DNA from: Bacteroidota bacterium
GTDB lineage: Bacteria > Bacteroidota > Bacteroidia > Bacteroidales > NBLH01
Direction of reading: 5' to 3'
Assembly: GCA_025361565.1 (NCBI GenBank)
Contig: JANYKN010000116.1
Coordinates: 348,470 to 412,469 of the forward strand
DNA: 64,000 bases
The notes beneath the pieces were generated by a model. That model was not told where the DNA came from and made no database searches. It saw only the letters and a list, made by a program, of their open reading frames with translations. Below are positions 18,922-27,862 of the stretch, piece by piece. A program made the translations under genes and the position numbers. The first letter of the stretch is position 1; each line of letters starts with the position of its first letter.

Positions 18922-19218
18922 CTTTTTTATTTTAAATTGAAACCAGGTTTAAAAATAGTATAATAAAATGATTGGTAAAGATAGGAAAAATCCATTGAAT
19001 ACCCTCTTGACAACAAGATACTTAATCATTTTTATTATAAATTGTTATGATACAATAAAGAGTGTAATATGTTATTTTTCTGCATTTTAATTTGTTTTAA
19101 GATCCAAAAACAAGTAAGTTGGAAGCAATTGCATTCCAAAATAGCTGTCGTTATTATTAAGCATTTTTGTTATTTCAAATTAATCATTAATTTAGTCTTC
19201 GAATTAATAATTTTAACT

Positions 19219-19611
19219 ATGGTACCTATATTAGAAACGGATTACGTACAAGTCACTTTAGATCAAGAAACTGATATTTTGAAATTAGTATGGAAAAGTG
19301 ATTGTAAAAGTGATACTTACCGTTTTGTTTACAACAATATTCTTGATTTGATTCAAAAAACCAAAATTAAATACTATATTGCTGATATCAGAAAACTTAC
19401 AATGGTAGCCCCATCAGATAGAGTTTGGCTTCAAACTGAAGTTATTCCTAAATTATTCGCTTCAGGTATAAGGAAAGTAGCAGCAATTGTAGCCGGCGAT
19501 GTGTACATTCAGCGCCATATTGCACATATAAATAAGTCATTAATTGATCTACAGCCAATCAAACAATTTGGGAATTTAGACGAAGCCATTAGGTGGTGCT
19601 TAACAGAATAA
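19219..19611 (+). CDS. Small STAS-like protein of unknown function
   Basis: A 130-residue protein from ATG 19219; the frame extends 150 bases further upstream but that part reads as hydrophobic non-family sequence. The pattern (beta start VQVTLDQETDILKLVWKS, helix, YYIADIRKLTMVAPSDRVWLQTEVIPKL, then VAAIVAGDVYIQRHIAHIN and GNLDEAIRWCL at the end) resembles the STAS/SpoIIAA-like fold in small Bacteroidota signalling proteins. The usual DSSG phosphorylation motif is absent. It is single, between convergent minus-strand genes, and ends at a strong bidirectional terminator. Function unknown. Confidence 0.75.
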   Translation: MVPILETDYVQVTLDQETDILKLVWKSDCKSDTYRFVYNNILDLIQKTKIKYYIADIRKLTMVAPSDRVWLQTEVIPKLFASGIRKVAAIVAGDVYIQRHIAHINKSLIDLQPIKQFGNLDEAIRWCLTE

Positions 19612-19644
19612 AAAAAAGCTTGCATAAAATGCAAGCTTTTTTTT
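19611..19644. terminator. Bidirectional terminator between STAS-like gene and citF
   Basis: AAGCTTGCAT and ATGCAAGCTT form a perfect stem over a 3-base loop, flanked by A7 on the left and T8 on the right, so it works on either strand. It overlaps the last base of the plus-strand stop codon and the last bases of citF. Confidence 0.9.
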
Positions 19645-21190
19645 AAATTACTTTTCGAACTGAATCTATTAAAGTTCCATCGACCCACTTTATAACGGCC
19701 ACAACTTCTTCGCCAAAGTTTATTTTCTCGGGCTTGCCACAAATTTTTTCAGCTTCTTCTTTTAATTCCTGTATAGTTTTTATCGGTAAGCCTGAATTTT
19801 TGACTTTTTCAATTAAATCTGTACGAAGCGGATTAATTGCAATTCCTCTTTCAGTAACAATCACATCAATTAATTCACCAGGTCCGCAAATGGTAGTAAC
19901 TTCATCACGGATTACCGGAATTCTATCCCTAAAAAGTGGAATGGGAAGAATAACCGTTTTCGAAAACAAACAATTTTGCCAACCGCCAATACCGTGTAAT
20001 AAATAACCATCGGAGTGGGTAACTACGTTTCCGTTAAAATTAACATCCACCTCAGTTGCACCAAGTATTACAACATCTACCATTCCTGCAAAATTGCCTT
20101 TGCTATGGTAATTATAGCTTGTAAAAGGGCTGGTCCAAACATGGTTTTTGTTTTCTGCCATGGAACGGACTCCTTCCAAATCAAAAGTCTGGCCATCAAG
20201 GATGTAATCTATCAAGCCTTTCTCGAGCATTTCAACGAGATATTTATTGCTTCCACCTCGAGCAAAACGAGCTTTAATGCCTCTCTTTTCCATTATTTCC
20301 TTAAAATAAAGGCTTACAGAAAGTGATGTTCCACCTGCTCCTGTTTGAAAAGAAAAACCATCTTTGATGATTCCTGTAATATCACAAAATTTGGCAGTTA
20401 ATTCGGCAAGTAACAATCGATCAGGACTTTTGGTTATCTGAGTGGTTCCTGAAACTATTTTTTCAGGAATACCAATCTTATCTGTAACTACAGTATAATC
20501 TACATAATTACCTTGAATTTGCCAGGGAATGCAAGGAAAAGGAACCATATTATCGGTTACAACAATCACTTTGTCAGCATATTCGGAATCTGCCAGGGCA
20601 AAACCCAATAATCCACTTGCTGATTTTCCGTATAATCCGTTTGCATTTCCAAAAGAATCGGCACATCCAGCACCAATTACAGCTATATCGATTTTTACAT
20701 CTCCGTCCTGAACTGCTTGATATCGACCACCATGAGATCGTAAAACAGCAGTCCCTTTCATTTTTCCTTCGGAACAAAATTTACCAAGAGCTCCGTTCAT
20801 GCTGCCTTCAATTCGGTTTATGGTTCCATCTTCAAGGTATTTCAACAAATGGGTATGACAAGGAAATGAAGCTGAAGGAAACCATCGTAAATTTTTAATA
20901 CCCAATTCTTTGGCAATATCAAATACTTGATTGGCAATTAAATCCCCATCTCTAAAATGATGATGTGTAGAAATGGTCATTCCATCTTTTATTCCAGCCT
21001 TTATCAAAGCTTCTTTAATCGATGCAACTGTTTTATTCCCATCGACTGGAAAATCTGAGTTCGAGCTTATTCTTGGGGCCTGTTTTACTCCATCAGGCTT
21101 ATATATTCCAACTCCCTGATAAGGAATTTGTTTTTCACCATTAATTTCGGTTGGCACTAAGCGGCCTATAGCATTTTTTATAAGTTCCAT
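19643..21190 (-). CDS. citF: Citrate lyase alpha subunit (citrate:acetyl-ACP transferase)
   Basis: Alpha subunit of citrate lyase, which swaps the acetyl group on the acyl carrier for citrate before cleavage to acetate and oxaloacetate. The 515-residue length matches CitF. Typical segments are the N-terminal AIGRLVPTEINGEKQIPYQGVG, ISTHHHFRDGDLIANQV, GGRYQAVQDGDVKIDIAVIGA and FQTGAGGTSLSVSLYF. The start codon lies 50 bases after the stop of the upstream CitD-CitE fusion gene, suggesting an operon. No citC, citX, citG, citrate carrier or oxaloacetate decarboxylase is in the window. A related substrate such as citramalate is possible. Confidence 0.93.
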   Translation of the reverse strand: MELIKNAIGRLVPTEINGEKQIPYQGVGIYKPDGVKQAPRISSNSDFPVDGNKTVASIKEALIKAGIKDGMTISTHHHFRDGDLIANQVFDIAKELGIKNLRWFPSASFPCHTHLLKYLEDGTINRIEGSMNGALGKFCSEGKMKGTAVLRSHGGRYQAVQDGDVKIDIAVIGAGCADSFGNANGLYGKSASGLLGFALADSEYADKVIVVTDNMVPFPCIPWQIQGNYVDYTVVTDKIGIPEKIVSGTTQITKSPDRLLLAELTAKFCDITGIIKDGFSFQTGAGGTSLSVSLYFKEIMEKRGIKARFARGGSNKYLVEMLEKGLIDYILDGQTFDLEGVRSMAENKNHVWTSPFTSYNYHSKGNFAGMVDVVILGATEVDVNFNGNVVTHSDGYLLHGIGGWQNCLFSKTVILPIPLFRDRIPVIRDEVTTICGPGELIDVIVTERGIAINPLRTDLIEKVKNSGLPIKTIQELKEEAEKICGKPEKINFGEEVVAVIKWVDGTLIDSVRKVI

Positions 21191-21240
21191 ATTTTTAGAA
21201 ATTGATTATTGAATACTGTTTAATTATTATTCAATAAATA

Positions 21241-22467
21241 TTATTCATTTAATGATGCTTTCCAGTTTTCGTCTATCAAGCCCAGATTAAAAGCTAGTTT
21301 AATGGTATTTTCAGCCCTCTTGACAACCGGTGCATCAATCATTTTTGTTCCGATTGAAACTACTCCAAGGCCTTTCAGCTTAGCTTGATCAAATGCAAGT
21401 ATAATTTTTTTCGCTTTTTCGATCTCAGCGTTTTCGGGTGCAAAGTTTTGATGTATTACTGCAATTTGCAATGGATGAATACAACCCATCCCTTCAAATC
21501 CGAGCGATTTTGAGTTTTTAACATTTTGGGCAAGTCCCTCCATATCAGCAATATCGGAAAATACGGAATCTATTGGCTGAATTTTAGCAGCTTTACAAGC
21601 ATTCACAATTCTGGTTCGTGCATAAAATGACTCATGTCCTTCTTTTGTCCTCGAAACACCCATATCAGCAGTATAATCCTCCAATCCTATTGCCAGGGCA
21701 ACTACATTTTCAGATGCTTTGGCAATTTCAAATGCATTTTCTACGCCCAATGCACTTTCAATAATTGGCATATAATAAATAGGATAATTTACGCTGGCTG
21801 CTTTCTTTAACTTTTCAATTTCTTTATCAACTTCCTTGATTTGTTCTGCAACTTCGCACTTTGGCAATAAAATGAGGTTTACATGATGCGCCACAATAAA
21901 TTTCAAATCTTCCAAACCTTTAGGAAATTGATTGATCCTAACCATTCGCTCTGCACCATAGAAATTGATTGCTCGTAAAGAATTACGAACTAAATAAGAT
22001 GCTTCAGCCTTTTTATCAGGTGCCACAGCATCTTCCAAATCAAGAATAATTCCATTGGGTTTATGAATTCCTGCATTGATTATCATGCTTGGTGTATTAC
22101 CAGGCAAGTACAAACGAGAAAACCTGAATTGTTCTTTTTTCGAAATCGAAGTGTTCTCTTCCAGCATTTCAGGCAGGAACTCCTTTTCAGTATCAATCAA
22201 TTGTTTTATTGCATATTCTAATCTAGCCATTATCACATGTGGAAGTGCCCCGGTGTCCTGAATTTTTAGTTTAGCATTCTTAATATCGAAAAACTTTAAT
22301 CCATCTATGCAAAGTTGCTTGATCGAATTACCATAAAGACTATTCACCTTACTCAGAACTTCTATTTGAAATCCACTCTCCTGCATTAACTCAAGGGTAA
22401 TAAAACAATCGGATCTGACTTTTTCACCAATATTGCCTGCAGTTACGGGCGTATTATATTTTTCCAT
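21241..22467 (-). CDS. citE: Citrate lyase acyl-carrier (CitD) - beta subunit (CitE) fusion
   Basis: A fusion of two lyase subunits normally made separately. Residues about 1-95 match CitD: TAGNIGEKVRSDCFITLEL, then VNSLYGNSIKQLCIDGLKFF and DTGALPHVIMARLEYAI; S19 of RSDCF is the likely attachment site for the phosphoribosyl-dephospho-CoA group. Residues about 112-408 are CitE, which cleaves citryl-ACP: RLYLPGNTPSMIINAGIHKP, ILDLEDAVAPDKKAEA, YMPIIESALGVENA and GFEGMGCIHPLQI. ATG 22467 is preferred; an ATG at 22491 would add 8 residues but sits too close to a possible promoter box. citF follows after 50 bases. Confidence 0.92.
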   Translation of the reverse strand: MEKYNTPVTAGNIGEKVRSDCFITLELMQESGFQIEVLSKVNSLYGNSIKQLCIDGLKFFDIKNAKLKIQDTGALPHVIMARLEYAIKQLIDTEKEFLPEMLEENTSISKKEQFRFSRLYLPGNTPSMIINAGIHKPNGIILDLEDAVAPDKKAEASYLVRNSLRAINFYGAERMVRINQFPKGLEDLKFIVAHHVNLILLPKCEVAEQIKEVDKEIEKLKKAASVNYPIYYMPIIESALGVENAFEIAKASENVVALAIGLEDYTADMGVSRTKEGHESFYARTRIVNACKAAKIQPIDSVFSDIADMEGLAQNVKNSKSLGFEGMGCIHPLQIAVIHQNFAPENAEIEKAKKIILAFDQAKLKGLGVVSIGTKMIDAPVVKRAENTIKLAFNLGLIDENWKASLNE

Positions 22468-22500
22468 TTCACAAACAATTTTAACAAACATTTAATAAAA

Positions 22501-22508
22501 CAAAAATA
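22501..22508 (-). promoter_or_regulatory. Possible -7 box of the citDE-citF operon
   Basis: On the minus strand TATTTTTG exactly fits TAnnTTTG, 34 bases before ATG 22467. No TTG lies at the -33 distance and the region is AT-rich, so chance is possible. Confidence 0.3.
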
Positions 22509-22680
22509 CGAAGGAATAAGGATTTAATTTGAATTAAAATTAAATTTAATCATGATACTTATCAGGATATAAATGAGAATCTATGCTATATATGAGAACT
22601 TAGAAATTGGAAATTTGCATTTTCGTTTATAGATATTTAGAAAGGCAATTTGTAATGTTTCATTTTCAGGAACTTGTTTA

Positions 22681-22724
22681 AAAAAAGATGTAGATTCGAA
22701 ATTTAATCATCCAAATCTACATCT
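22681..22724 (-). terminator. Terminator after tnaA
   Basis: AGATGTAGATT (22686-22696) pairs perfectly with AATCTACATCT (22714-22724). On the minus strand the stem is followed by T6. It lies about 50 bases after the tryptophanase stop, separating tnaA from the citrate lyase operon. Confidence 0.85.
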
Positions 22725-22776
22725 AAGTTTCAGGCAACTTTACTTATTTAATAAACTATTGTTAATTTGCTTAATA

Positions 22777-24153
22777 TCAAAGTTTTGCCAATTCAACTGT
22801 AAAGTGTCTTAAAACAGGAGCTTCTTTCAAAATTTCAACTCCTCTTTTTATTTCATTTCTTCTGTCAAACACATTTTTCAATGCGGCAGCTACATATTCA
22901 ATATGGTTATCGGTATATGTTCGCCTTGGAATTGCCAACCGCAATAATTCTAAATCAGAATAACGGTTTTCACGTGTACCTGGATCGCGATCTGCTAAGA
23001 TTGCACCAATTTCAACACCTCTCACTCCAGCTTCAATATAAAGCTCTATAGCCAATGTTTGGGCCGGAAATTCCTCTTTGGGGATTTGAGGATAAAATTT
23101 TAACGCATCAACAAAAATTGCATGACCTCCAAAAGGCTCCAATACAGGAACACCATACTCTTTACATTTTTTACCAAGATATGCTACCTGGCCAACTCTG
23201 TTTTCGAGAAAATCAAATTCAGTAGCTTCACGAAGTCCCTGAGCAAGTGCATTCATATCTCTTCCAGACATTCCTCCATAGGTAATAAAGCCTTCGAACA
23301 AAATATTGTAAACAGTTGCCTGGTTATATAAATTCTCATCGCGCATGGCAATGAATCCACCCATATTTACAATTGCATCTTTCTTGCTCGACATGGTCAT
23401 TATATCTGCATAACTGAACATTTCTAGAACAATTTCACGGATGCTTTTATCTTTATAACCTTCTTCTCTTGTTTTGATAAAATATGCATTTTCGGCAAAG
23501 CGGGCAGAGTCAAAAACAACTGGAATTTGATAATTATCTGCCAATTGTTTCACTTCTTTCATATTTTTCATCGAAACGGGCTGTCCTCCAGCTGTATTAC
23601 AAGTAATTGTGACGATGATACATGGAATCTTTTCAACCGGATGATTTCTAAGTACTTCATCTAATTTGTCAATGTCTACGTTTCCTTTAAAAGGGTGAAT
23701 TAAAGTAGTATCAAATGCCTCTTTTATAGTACAATCGACAGGTGTTGCATGTCTGAATTCAATATGTCCTTTTGTGGTGTCAAAATGAGCATTTCCAGGA
23801 ATAAAATCACCAGCTTTAACCATTGTTGAAAACAGTACATTCTCTGCTGCTCTACCTTGATGGGTAGGCAAAAAATATGGAAATCCTGTAATTTCAGTTA
23901 TTGCGTCTTTCATTTTATAATAAGATGATGCTCCAGCATAACTTTCGTCACCAAGCATCATTTCCGACCACTGTCTGTCACTCATTGCACCAGTTCCTGA
24001 ATCAGTTAGCAAATCAATATAAACATGTTCGCTCCTGAGGTTAAACAGGTTATATTTGGCATCTTTAATCCATTGAACCCTCTGCTCACGGTTTGTTTTC
24101 CGGATGGGTTCAACCATTTTTATTCTATATTCTTCTGCAAATGGAAGTTCCAT
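22777..24153 (-). CDS. tnaA: Tryptophanase (tryptophan indole-lyase)
   Basis: PLP enzyme cleaving tryptophan to indole, pyruvate and ammonia; 458 residues. The PLP lysine is the second Lys of MSSKKDAIV (K258); GTGAM, PTHQGR and DSARFAENAYF are shared by tryptophanase and tyrosine phenol-lyase. Three positions that differ between the two point to tryptophanase: D125 (Thr in the phenol-lyase), I382 (Arg381 there) and H450 (Phe448 there). It lacks the short insert after the PTHQGR region of the E. coli enzyme. It has its own promoter and terminator and a 23-codon frame in its leader, where E. coli carries tnaC. No tryptophan transporter is next to it. Confidence 0.93.
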   Translation of the reverse strand: MELPFAEEYRIKMVEPIRKTNREQRVQWIKDAKYNLFNLRSEHVYIDLLTDSGTGAMSDRQWSEMMLGDESYAGASSYYKMKDAITEITGFPYFLPTHQGRAAENVLFSTMVKAGDFIPGNAHFDTTKGHIEFRHATPVDCTIKEAFDTTLIHPFKGNVDIDKLDEVLRNHPVEKIPCIIVTITCNTAGGQPVSMKNMKEVKQLADNYQIPVVFDSARFAENAYFIKTREEGYKDKSIREIVLEMFSYADIMTMSSKKDAIVNMGGFIAMRDENLYNQATVYNILFEGFITYGGMSGRDMNALAQGLREATEFDFLENRVGQVAYLGKKCKEYGVPVLEPFGGHAIFVDALKFYPQIPKEEFPAQTLAIELYIEAGVRGVEIGAILADRDPGTRENRYSDLELLRLAIPRRTYTDNHIEYVAAALKNVFDRRNEIKRGVEILKEAPVLRHFTVELAKL

Positions 24154-24218
24154 AATTATATTTTTAAGTATTTATTAAAAGAGAAAAATAATTACCTGAA
24201 AAGGTATTGATATAATTA

Positions 24219-24290
24219 CTAGAATCGGTAAAAGTCCCGTTCTTTGATGTTGATGTAGCGGAATTTGGAATTTATATTAAAGAGCAACAT
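24219..24290 (-). CDS. Possible tnaA leader peptide (23 codons)
   Basis: A 23-codon frame in the 5' leader of tnaA, starting about 10 bases after the inferred transcript start and ending 65 bases before the tnaA ATG. It starts MLLFNINSKF and six of 23 residues are aromatic. E. coli TnaC is 24 residues with a TSKWFNID core; here SK is followed by Phe, and neither the essential Trp nor the terminal Pro is present. A weak 5-bp hairpin with a T-rich tail follows. Position fits regulation by translation; the sequence does not prove it. Confidence 0.3.
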   Translation of the reverse strand: MLLFNINSKFRYINIKERDFYRF

Positions 24291-24305
24291 AGTTACTTTT
24301 TTTTG

Positions 24306-24335
24306 CAAAGATAAAGATTTTTGAAAGATATCCAA
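24306..24335 (-). promoter_or_regulatory. Promoter of tnaA
   Basis: On the minus strand TTG (24335-24333), 19 bases, then TATCTTTG (24313-24306) match the Bacteroidota consensus exactly. The predicted transcript start is near 24300, leaving a leader of about 147 bases before tnaA. Confidence 0.75.
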
Positions 24336-24442
24336 TCTTGAATTTACACTATAAACCCTTGCATTTTTCGATTCGTTAATTTTCGTTCATCAACAAATTT
24401 TGTCTGTTAAACAAATATTGACAATCATACACATATTGAGAT

Positions 24443-24472
24443 TTGCAAGGCATAGTAAAAGTACTAAATTAG
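24443..24472 (+). promoter_or_regulatory. Probable promoter of the ACP - amidotransferase cluster
   Basis: TTG (24443-24445), 19 bases, TAAATTAG (24465-24472): one mismatch from TAnnTTTG with ideal spacing, 72 bases before the ACP start codon. Confidence 0.5.
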
Positions 24473-24544
24473 CATCCTTTAATATTTTATTATTAACAGA
24501 AATTGAAATTTCGATCAATTACAAACATAAATAATTTGCAAATA

Positions 24545-24784
24545 ATGGAAGATAAAATTAAAGATTATGTAAAGCGTACTGCAGCAGTTTCAGCTAATTT
24601 CAGCATCAATAACGACACTTTGCTTTTTGAAGAAGGGCTTTTTGACTCAATGGGATTTATGTCTCTGATCAACTTTTTACAAGAAGAACTAAAAATTCAA
24701 CCCAATGATGATGAATTGGTTGTTGAAAATTTTGAATCAATAAATGCTATAGTTGCTTATGTAAATAAAAAACAAGCAGCCTAA
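24545..24784 (+). CDS. Acyl carrier protein
   Basis: A 79-residue carrier protein. LLFEEGLFDSMGFMSLINFL contains the pantetheine-attachment motif with S35 (DSM instead of the common DSL). It starts at ATG 24545; an upstream start would add 14 residues unlike the family. It is the first gene of a close run with the amidotransferase (16 bases), NadE-like gene and AMP-forming ligase. Being away from fatty-acid genes and beside a ligase suggests a dedicated carrier for one acyl or aminoacyl group, not the housekeeping ACP. Substrate unknown. Confidence 0.88.
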   Translation: MEDKIKDYVKRTAAVSANFSINNDTLLFEEGLFDSMGFMSLINFLQEELKIQPNDDELVVENFESINAIVAYVNKKQAA

Positions 24785-24800
24785 AATAAACTAAATACTT

Positions 24801-26771
24801 ATGTGTGGAATTGCCGGAGGAACTAAATTTTATTCACCAAAATCGATTAATGAAGAGATTTTGGTAAACATGCTTGGCAGAATACGGCATAGAGGTCCAG
24901 ATGAAAGTGGTATCTATTCCTCTGATGATCTGGCAATTGGAAATGTTCGTTTAAGCATTATTGACATAGCTTCTGGCCAACAACCATTATCAAACGGTGA
25001 TGGGAATATTTGGATCGTTTATAATGGTGAAGTTTTTAATTACATTGAATTACGTGAAGATCTTGTTAAAAAAGGTTATCAGTTTAAAACACATAGCGAT
25101 ACAGAAGTTATTGTTCTGCTTTATGAGGAATATGGAATTGATTTTATAAATAAATTGAACGGCCAATTTGCCATTTCGCTGTGGGACAAAAGAAAGAAAG
25201 AATTGATCCTTGTAAGAGACAGAGTAGGCATTAGACCTGTTTTTTATACAGTTAAAAACAAAGAACTTTATTTTGCTTCAGAAATCAAAGCCATTCTTGA
25301 ACATCCGGATATTGATGCAAAAATATCTTCTCAGGCTCTTTCGCAAATTTACACGTTCTGGACAACAATTAGCCCAGGCACTGCTTTTGAGGATATTTAT
25401 GAATTGCCTCCAGGTCATTACATGATCTTTAAAAAAGGAAGCATGATCATTGAGCCTTATTGGCAACTCAGTTTTCCGAGTCAAAACGATTATGCTAAAA
25501 TAAGTTTGAATGATGCGCTTGAACAATTTACAGAGATACTTACAGATGCAACAAAAATTCGTTTACGCGCGGATGTTCCGGTTGCAGCCTATTTGAGCGG
25601 AGGTCTTGATTCCACTGTAACAACATCAATTATTAGAGACGTGGTTCCTGATATGTTACAGACATTTTCAGTTGGATTTGCAGATAAAGATTTCGATGAA
25701 TCTGAATATCAAAATATTGCATCTAAATTCTTTGGAACTAAACACACTGGTTTTAAAATTCAATCTTCCGAAATTGCCGAGATCTTTCCTGATGTAATTT
25801 GGCACAGTGAAATCCCAATTTTAAGGACATCTCCTGCTCCGATGTTTAGTCTATCGAAACGTGTAAGACAAAGTAATATAAAGGTCGTAATTACAGGCGA
25901 AGGCGCAGATGAAATGCTTGCCGGTTATAATATTTTCAAGGAAGCTAAAATCAGGCAATTTTGGGCCAAGCAGCCATCATCAAAATTCCGCCCGCTTTTG
26001 TTAAAAAAACTGTATCCTTATATTCCATCTATTAGTGAAGCAAATAGCAATTCACTCAAATTCTTTTTTGGATATAAACTGGCTGAAACATCATCACCCA
26101 TTTATTCACATATGCTCCGGTGGAATAATGGAAATCAGATAAAGAAATTTTTTTCTAAATCGATTACCGATAAATTAAATGGTTATAATCCAATAGATGA
26201 ATTACTTACAAAAATTGGCAATAAACTTGATAATTTCGATTATCTGGCAAAAGCACAATGGCTTGAAATAAATCTGTTTATGTCTGGATATCTTTTATCT
26301 TCACAAGGAGACAGGATGGCGATGGCCAATTCAGTTGAGGGACGTTATCCATTTTTAGACTACCGATTAATTGAATTTTGTTCAAAACTAAACCCTGATT
26401 TAAAACTTAATGGCCTGAATGAAAAATATTTGCTAAAAAAAATAGCTACCAATAGAATTCCAAAAGAAATTCTCAACAGACCCAAACAGGCTTACAGGGC
26501 TCCTATACAAAGTAGCTTTATTTCTAAAAATCCACCACAATATGTTAAGCAAATGCTTGACCGAAATAAAATTGAGGAACAACAAATATTTGATATTTCA
26601 AAAGTATCAGATTTTGCAAACAAGCTGAACTCAGGAATAATAAGTTCTGAAACAGATGACATGGCTTTAACTGCCATTCTATCTACAGGATTATTAATAG
26701 ATCAATTTCAGAACAGGCAAGGATTTCAAAAGCAGGAAAGACTTGCAAACTGCAGAATAATTAAAGATTAA
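24801..26771 (+). CDS. asnB: Asparagine-synthase-like glutamine amidotransferase
   Basis: A 656-residue AsnB-type enzyme. The mature N-terminus MCGIAGG has the class II glutaminase nucleophile C2; RHRGPDESG and YNGEVFNYIELR are glutaminase signatures. The synthetase domain carries the PP-loop LSGGLDSTVTT and ITGEGADEMLAGY, with SVEGRYPFLDYRLIEF near the end. The family adenylates a carboxylate and transfers ammonia. Such genes in cell-surface clusters often amidate a sugar acid or an acyl chain instead of making asparagine. The position between an ACP and a NadE-like gene supports a specialised role; plain asparagine synthase cannot be excluded. Confidence 0.88.
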   Translation: MCGIAGGTKFYSPKSINEEILVNMLGRIRHRGPDESGIYSSDDLAIGNVRLSIIDIASGQQPLSNGDGNIWIVYNGEVFNYIELREDLVKKGYQFKTHSDTEVIVLLYEEYGIDFINKLNGQFAISLWDKRKKELILVRDRVGIRPVFYTVKNKELYFASEIKAILEHPDIDAKISSQALSQIYTFWTTISPGTAFEDIYELPPGHYMIFKKGSMIIEPYWQLSFPSQNDYAKISLNDALEQFTEILTDATKIRLRADVPVAAYLSGGLDSTVTTSIIRDVVPDMLQTFSVGFADKDFDESEYQNIASKFFGTKHTGFKIQSSEIAEIFPDVIWHSEIPILRTSPAPMFSLSKRVRQSNIKVVITGEGADEMLAGYNIFKEAKIRQFWAKQPSSKFRPLLLKKLYPYIPSISEANSNSLKFFFGYKLAETSSPIYSHMLRWNNGNQIKKFFSKSITDKLNGYNPIDELLTKIGNKLDNFDYLAKAQWLEINLFMSGYLLSSQGDRMAMANSVEGRYPFLDYRLIEFCSKLNPDLKLNGLNEKYLLKKIATNRIPKEILNRPKQAYRAPIQSSFISKNPPQYVKQMLDRNKIEEQQIFDISKVSDFANKLNSGIISSETDDMALTAILSTGLLIDQFQNRQGFQKQERLANCRIIKD

Positions 26772-26806
26772 TATTTAAATTTAAAACAATTAAACCCAAA
26801 TACACC

Positions 26807-27790
26807 ATGGAAAAAAAAGCATTTTCAAAAAGCATCATAAAATTAGAAGATATACAGAAAACCTGTGACACAATTATTCAAAAACTCAGACATGACGTAC
26901 ATACAGTTTTAAATAGAAAAGGAGGAATTGTTGGAATTAGTGGAGGTATTGATTCTTCAGTAAGCCTTGCTTTAACTGTAAAAGCTTTTGGCGCAGAGAA
27001 TGTAATAGGCATTATGTTACCTGAAAAAGATTCTAGTCCTGACAGTAAGGCATTTGCTCAAAAACTGGCAGATAAATTTGGCGTTAAAACGATAGTTGAA
27101 GATATAACAGGTGCACTAGAAGGGTTTAAGTGCTATCAGAGACGTGATGAAGCCATGACTAGGGTTTTTCCTGAATATAATCCAGTTGATTATAAATCAA
27201 AAATCAGCATAAAACAAAATGTATTGATGCAAAATATTCCATCGGTATTTTCATTAACAATTATTGATAAAAAAGGTGAAGTAAAAAGCAAAGTTCTGCC
27301 AATTAAAGAGTATCTTCAAATTGTAGCTGCTTCAAATTTCAAGCAGAGATGCAGGATGTCAATGTTGTATTATCATGCTGAGGCTAATCATTATGCTGTT
27401 ATTGGTACTCCAAACAAGCATGAAGTTGAGCAAGGATTTTTTGTGAAATATGGTGATGGTGGTGCTGATGTTATGCCAATTGGTGATTTATACAAAAACC
27501 AGGTATATCAAATTGCTGAATATTTAGGAGTTCCAAAGGAAATTATTAACCGCACTCCTACAACAGATACTTATACTATGGAACAGACACAGGAAGAATT
27601 TTTCTATCAACTTCCTTATGAGCTAATGGACTTACTTTGGTTTGGATGGGAAAATGGTTATGAACCTGCAGAAGTTGCAAAAGCGCTTGATCTGACTTCC
27701 GAGCAAGTAGCCCATGTAAACAAAACTTTTGAAAGAAAGAAAAAAACGACCGAATACTTGAGAATGGCTCCGATGAGGGAATACAGATAG
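26807..27790 (+). CDS. nadE: NadE-like ammonia-dependent synthetase
   Basis: A 327-residue N-type ATP-pyrophosphatase resembling NAD synthetase. The PP-loop is GISGGIDSSVSLA; NFKQRCRMSMLYYHAEANHYAVIGT and KYGDGGADVMPIGDLYKNQVY match NadE closely. It lacks a glutaminase domain. It is about 50 residues longer than short NadE, mainly through an insert (about 105-165, around FPEYNPVDYKSK and SLTIIDKKGEVKSKV). Together with the neighbouring amidotransferase this points to a paralogue activating another carboxylate, though a true NadE cannot be excluded without knowing the rest of the genome. It starts 35 bases after the amidotransferase gene. Confidence 0.85.
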   Translation: MEKKAFSKSIIKLEDIQKTCDTIIQKLRHDVHTVLNRKGGIVGISGGIDSSVSLALTVKAFGAENVIGIMLPEKDSSPDSKAFAQKLADKFGVKTIVEDITGALEGFKCYQRRDEAMTRVFPEYNPVDYKSKISIKQNVLMQNIPSVFSLTIIDKKGEVKSKVLPIKEYLQIVAASNFKQRCRMSMLYYHAEANHYAVIGTPNKHEVEQGFFVKYGDGGADVMPIGDLYKNQVYQIAEYLGVPKEIINRTPTTDTYTMEQTQEEFFYQLPYELMDLLWFGWENGYEPAEVAKALDLTSEQVAHVNKTFERKKKTTEYLRMAPMREYR

Positions 27791-27862
27791 GAAAGCTAAA
27801 TTGATTCTGGGTTGATGTTAAAGTTGAAATTACCATGAATTTTATTTTATGTATTCAAAATT

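Larger units (their letters stand above)
24154..24544. other. Divergent control region between tnaA and the ACP cluster
   Basis: A 391-base region with no protein gene other than the possible leader frame. It holds the minus-strand tnaA promoter and leader and a plus-strand promoter for the ACP cluster about 110 bases away. No shared operator repeat was seen. Confidence 0.6.

Noticed and set aside
22777-24153. Tyrosine phenol-lyase instead of tryptophanase
   Set aside because: The three discriminating positions (D125, I382, H450) are those of tryptophanase.
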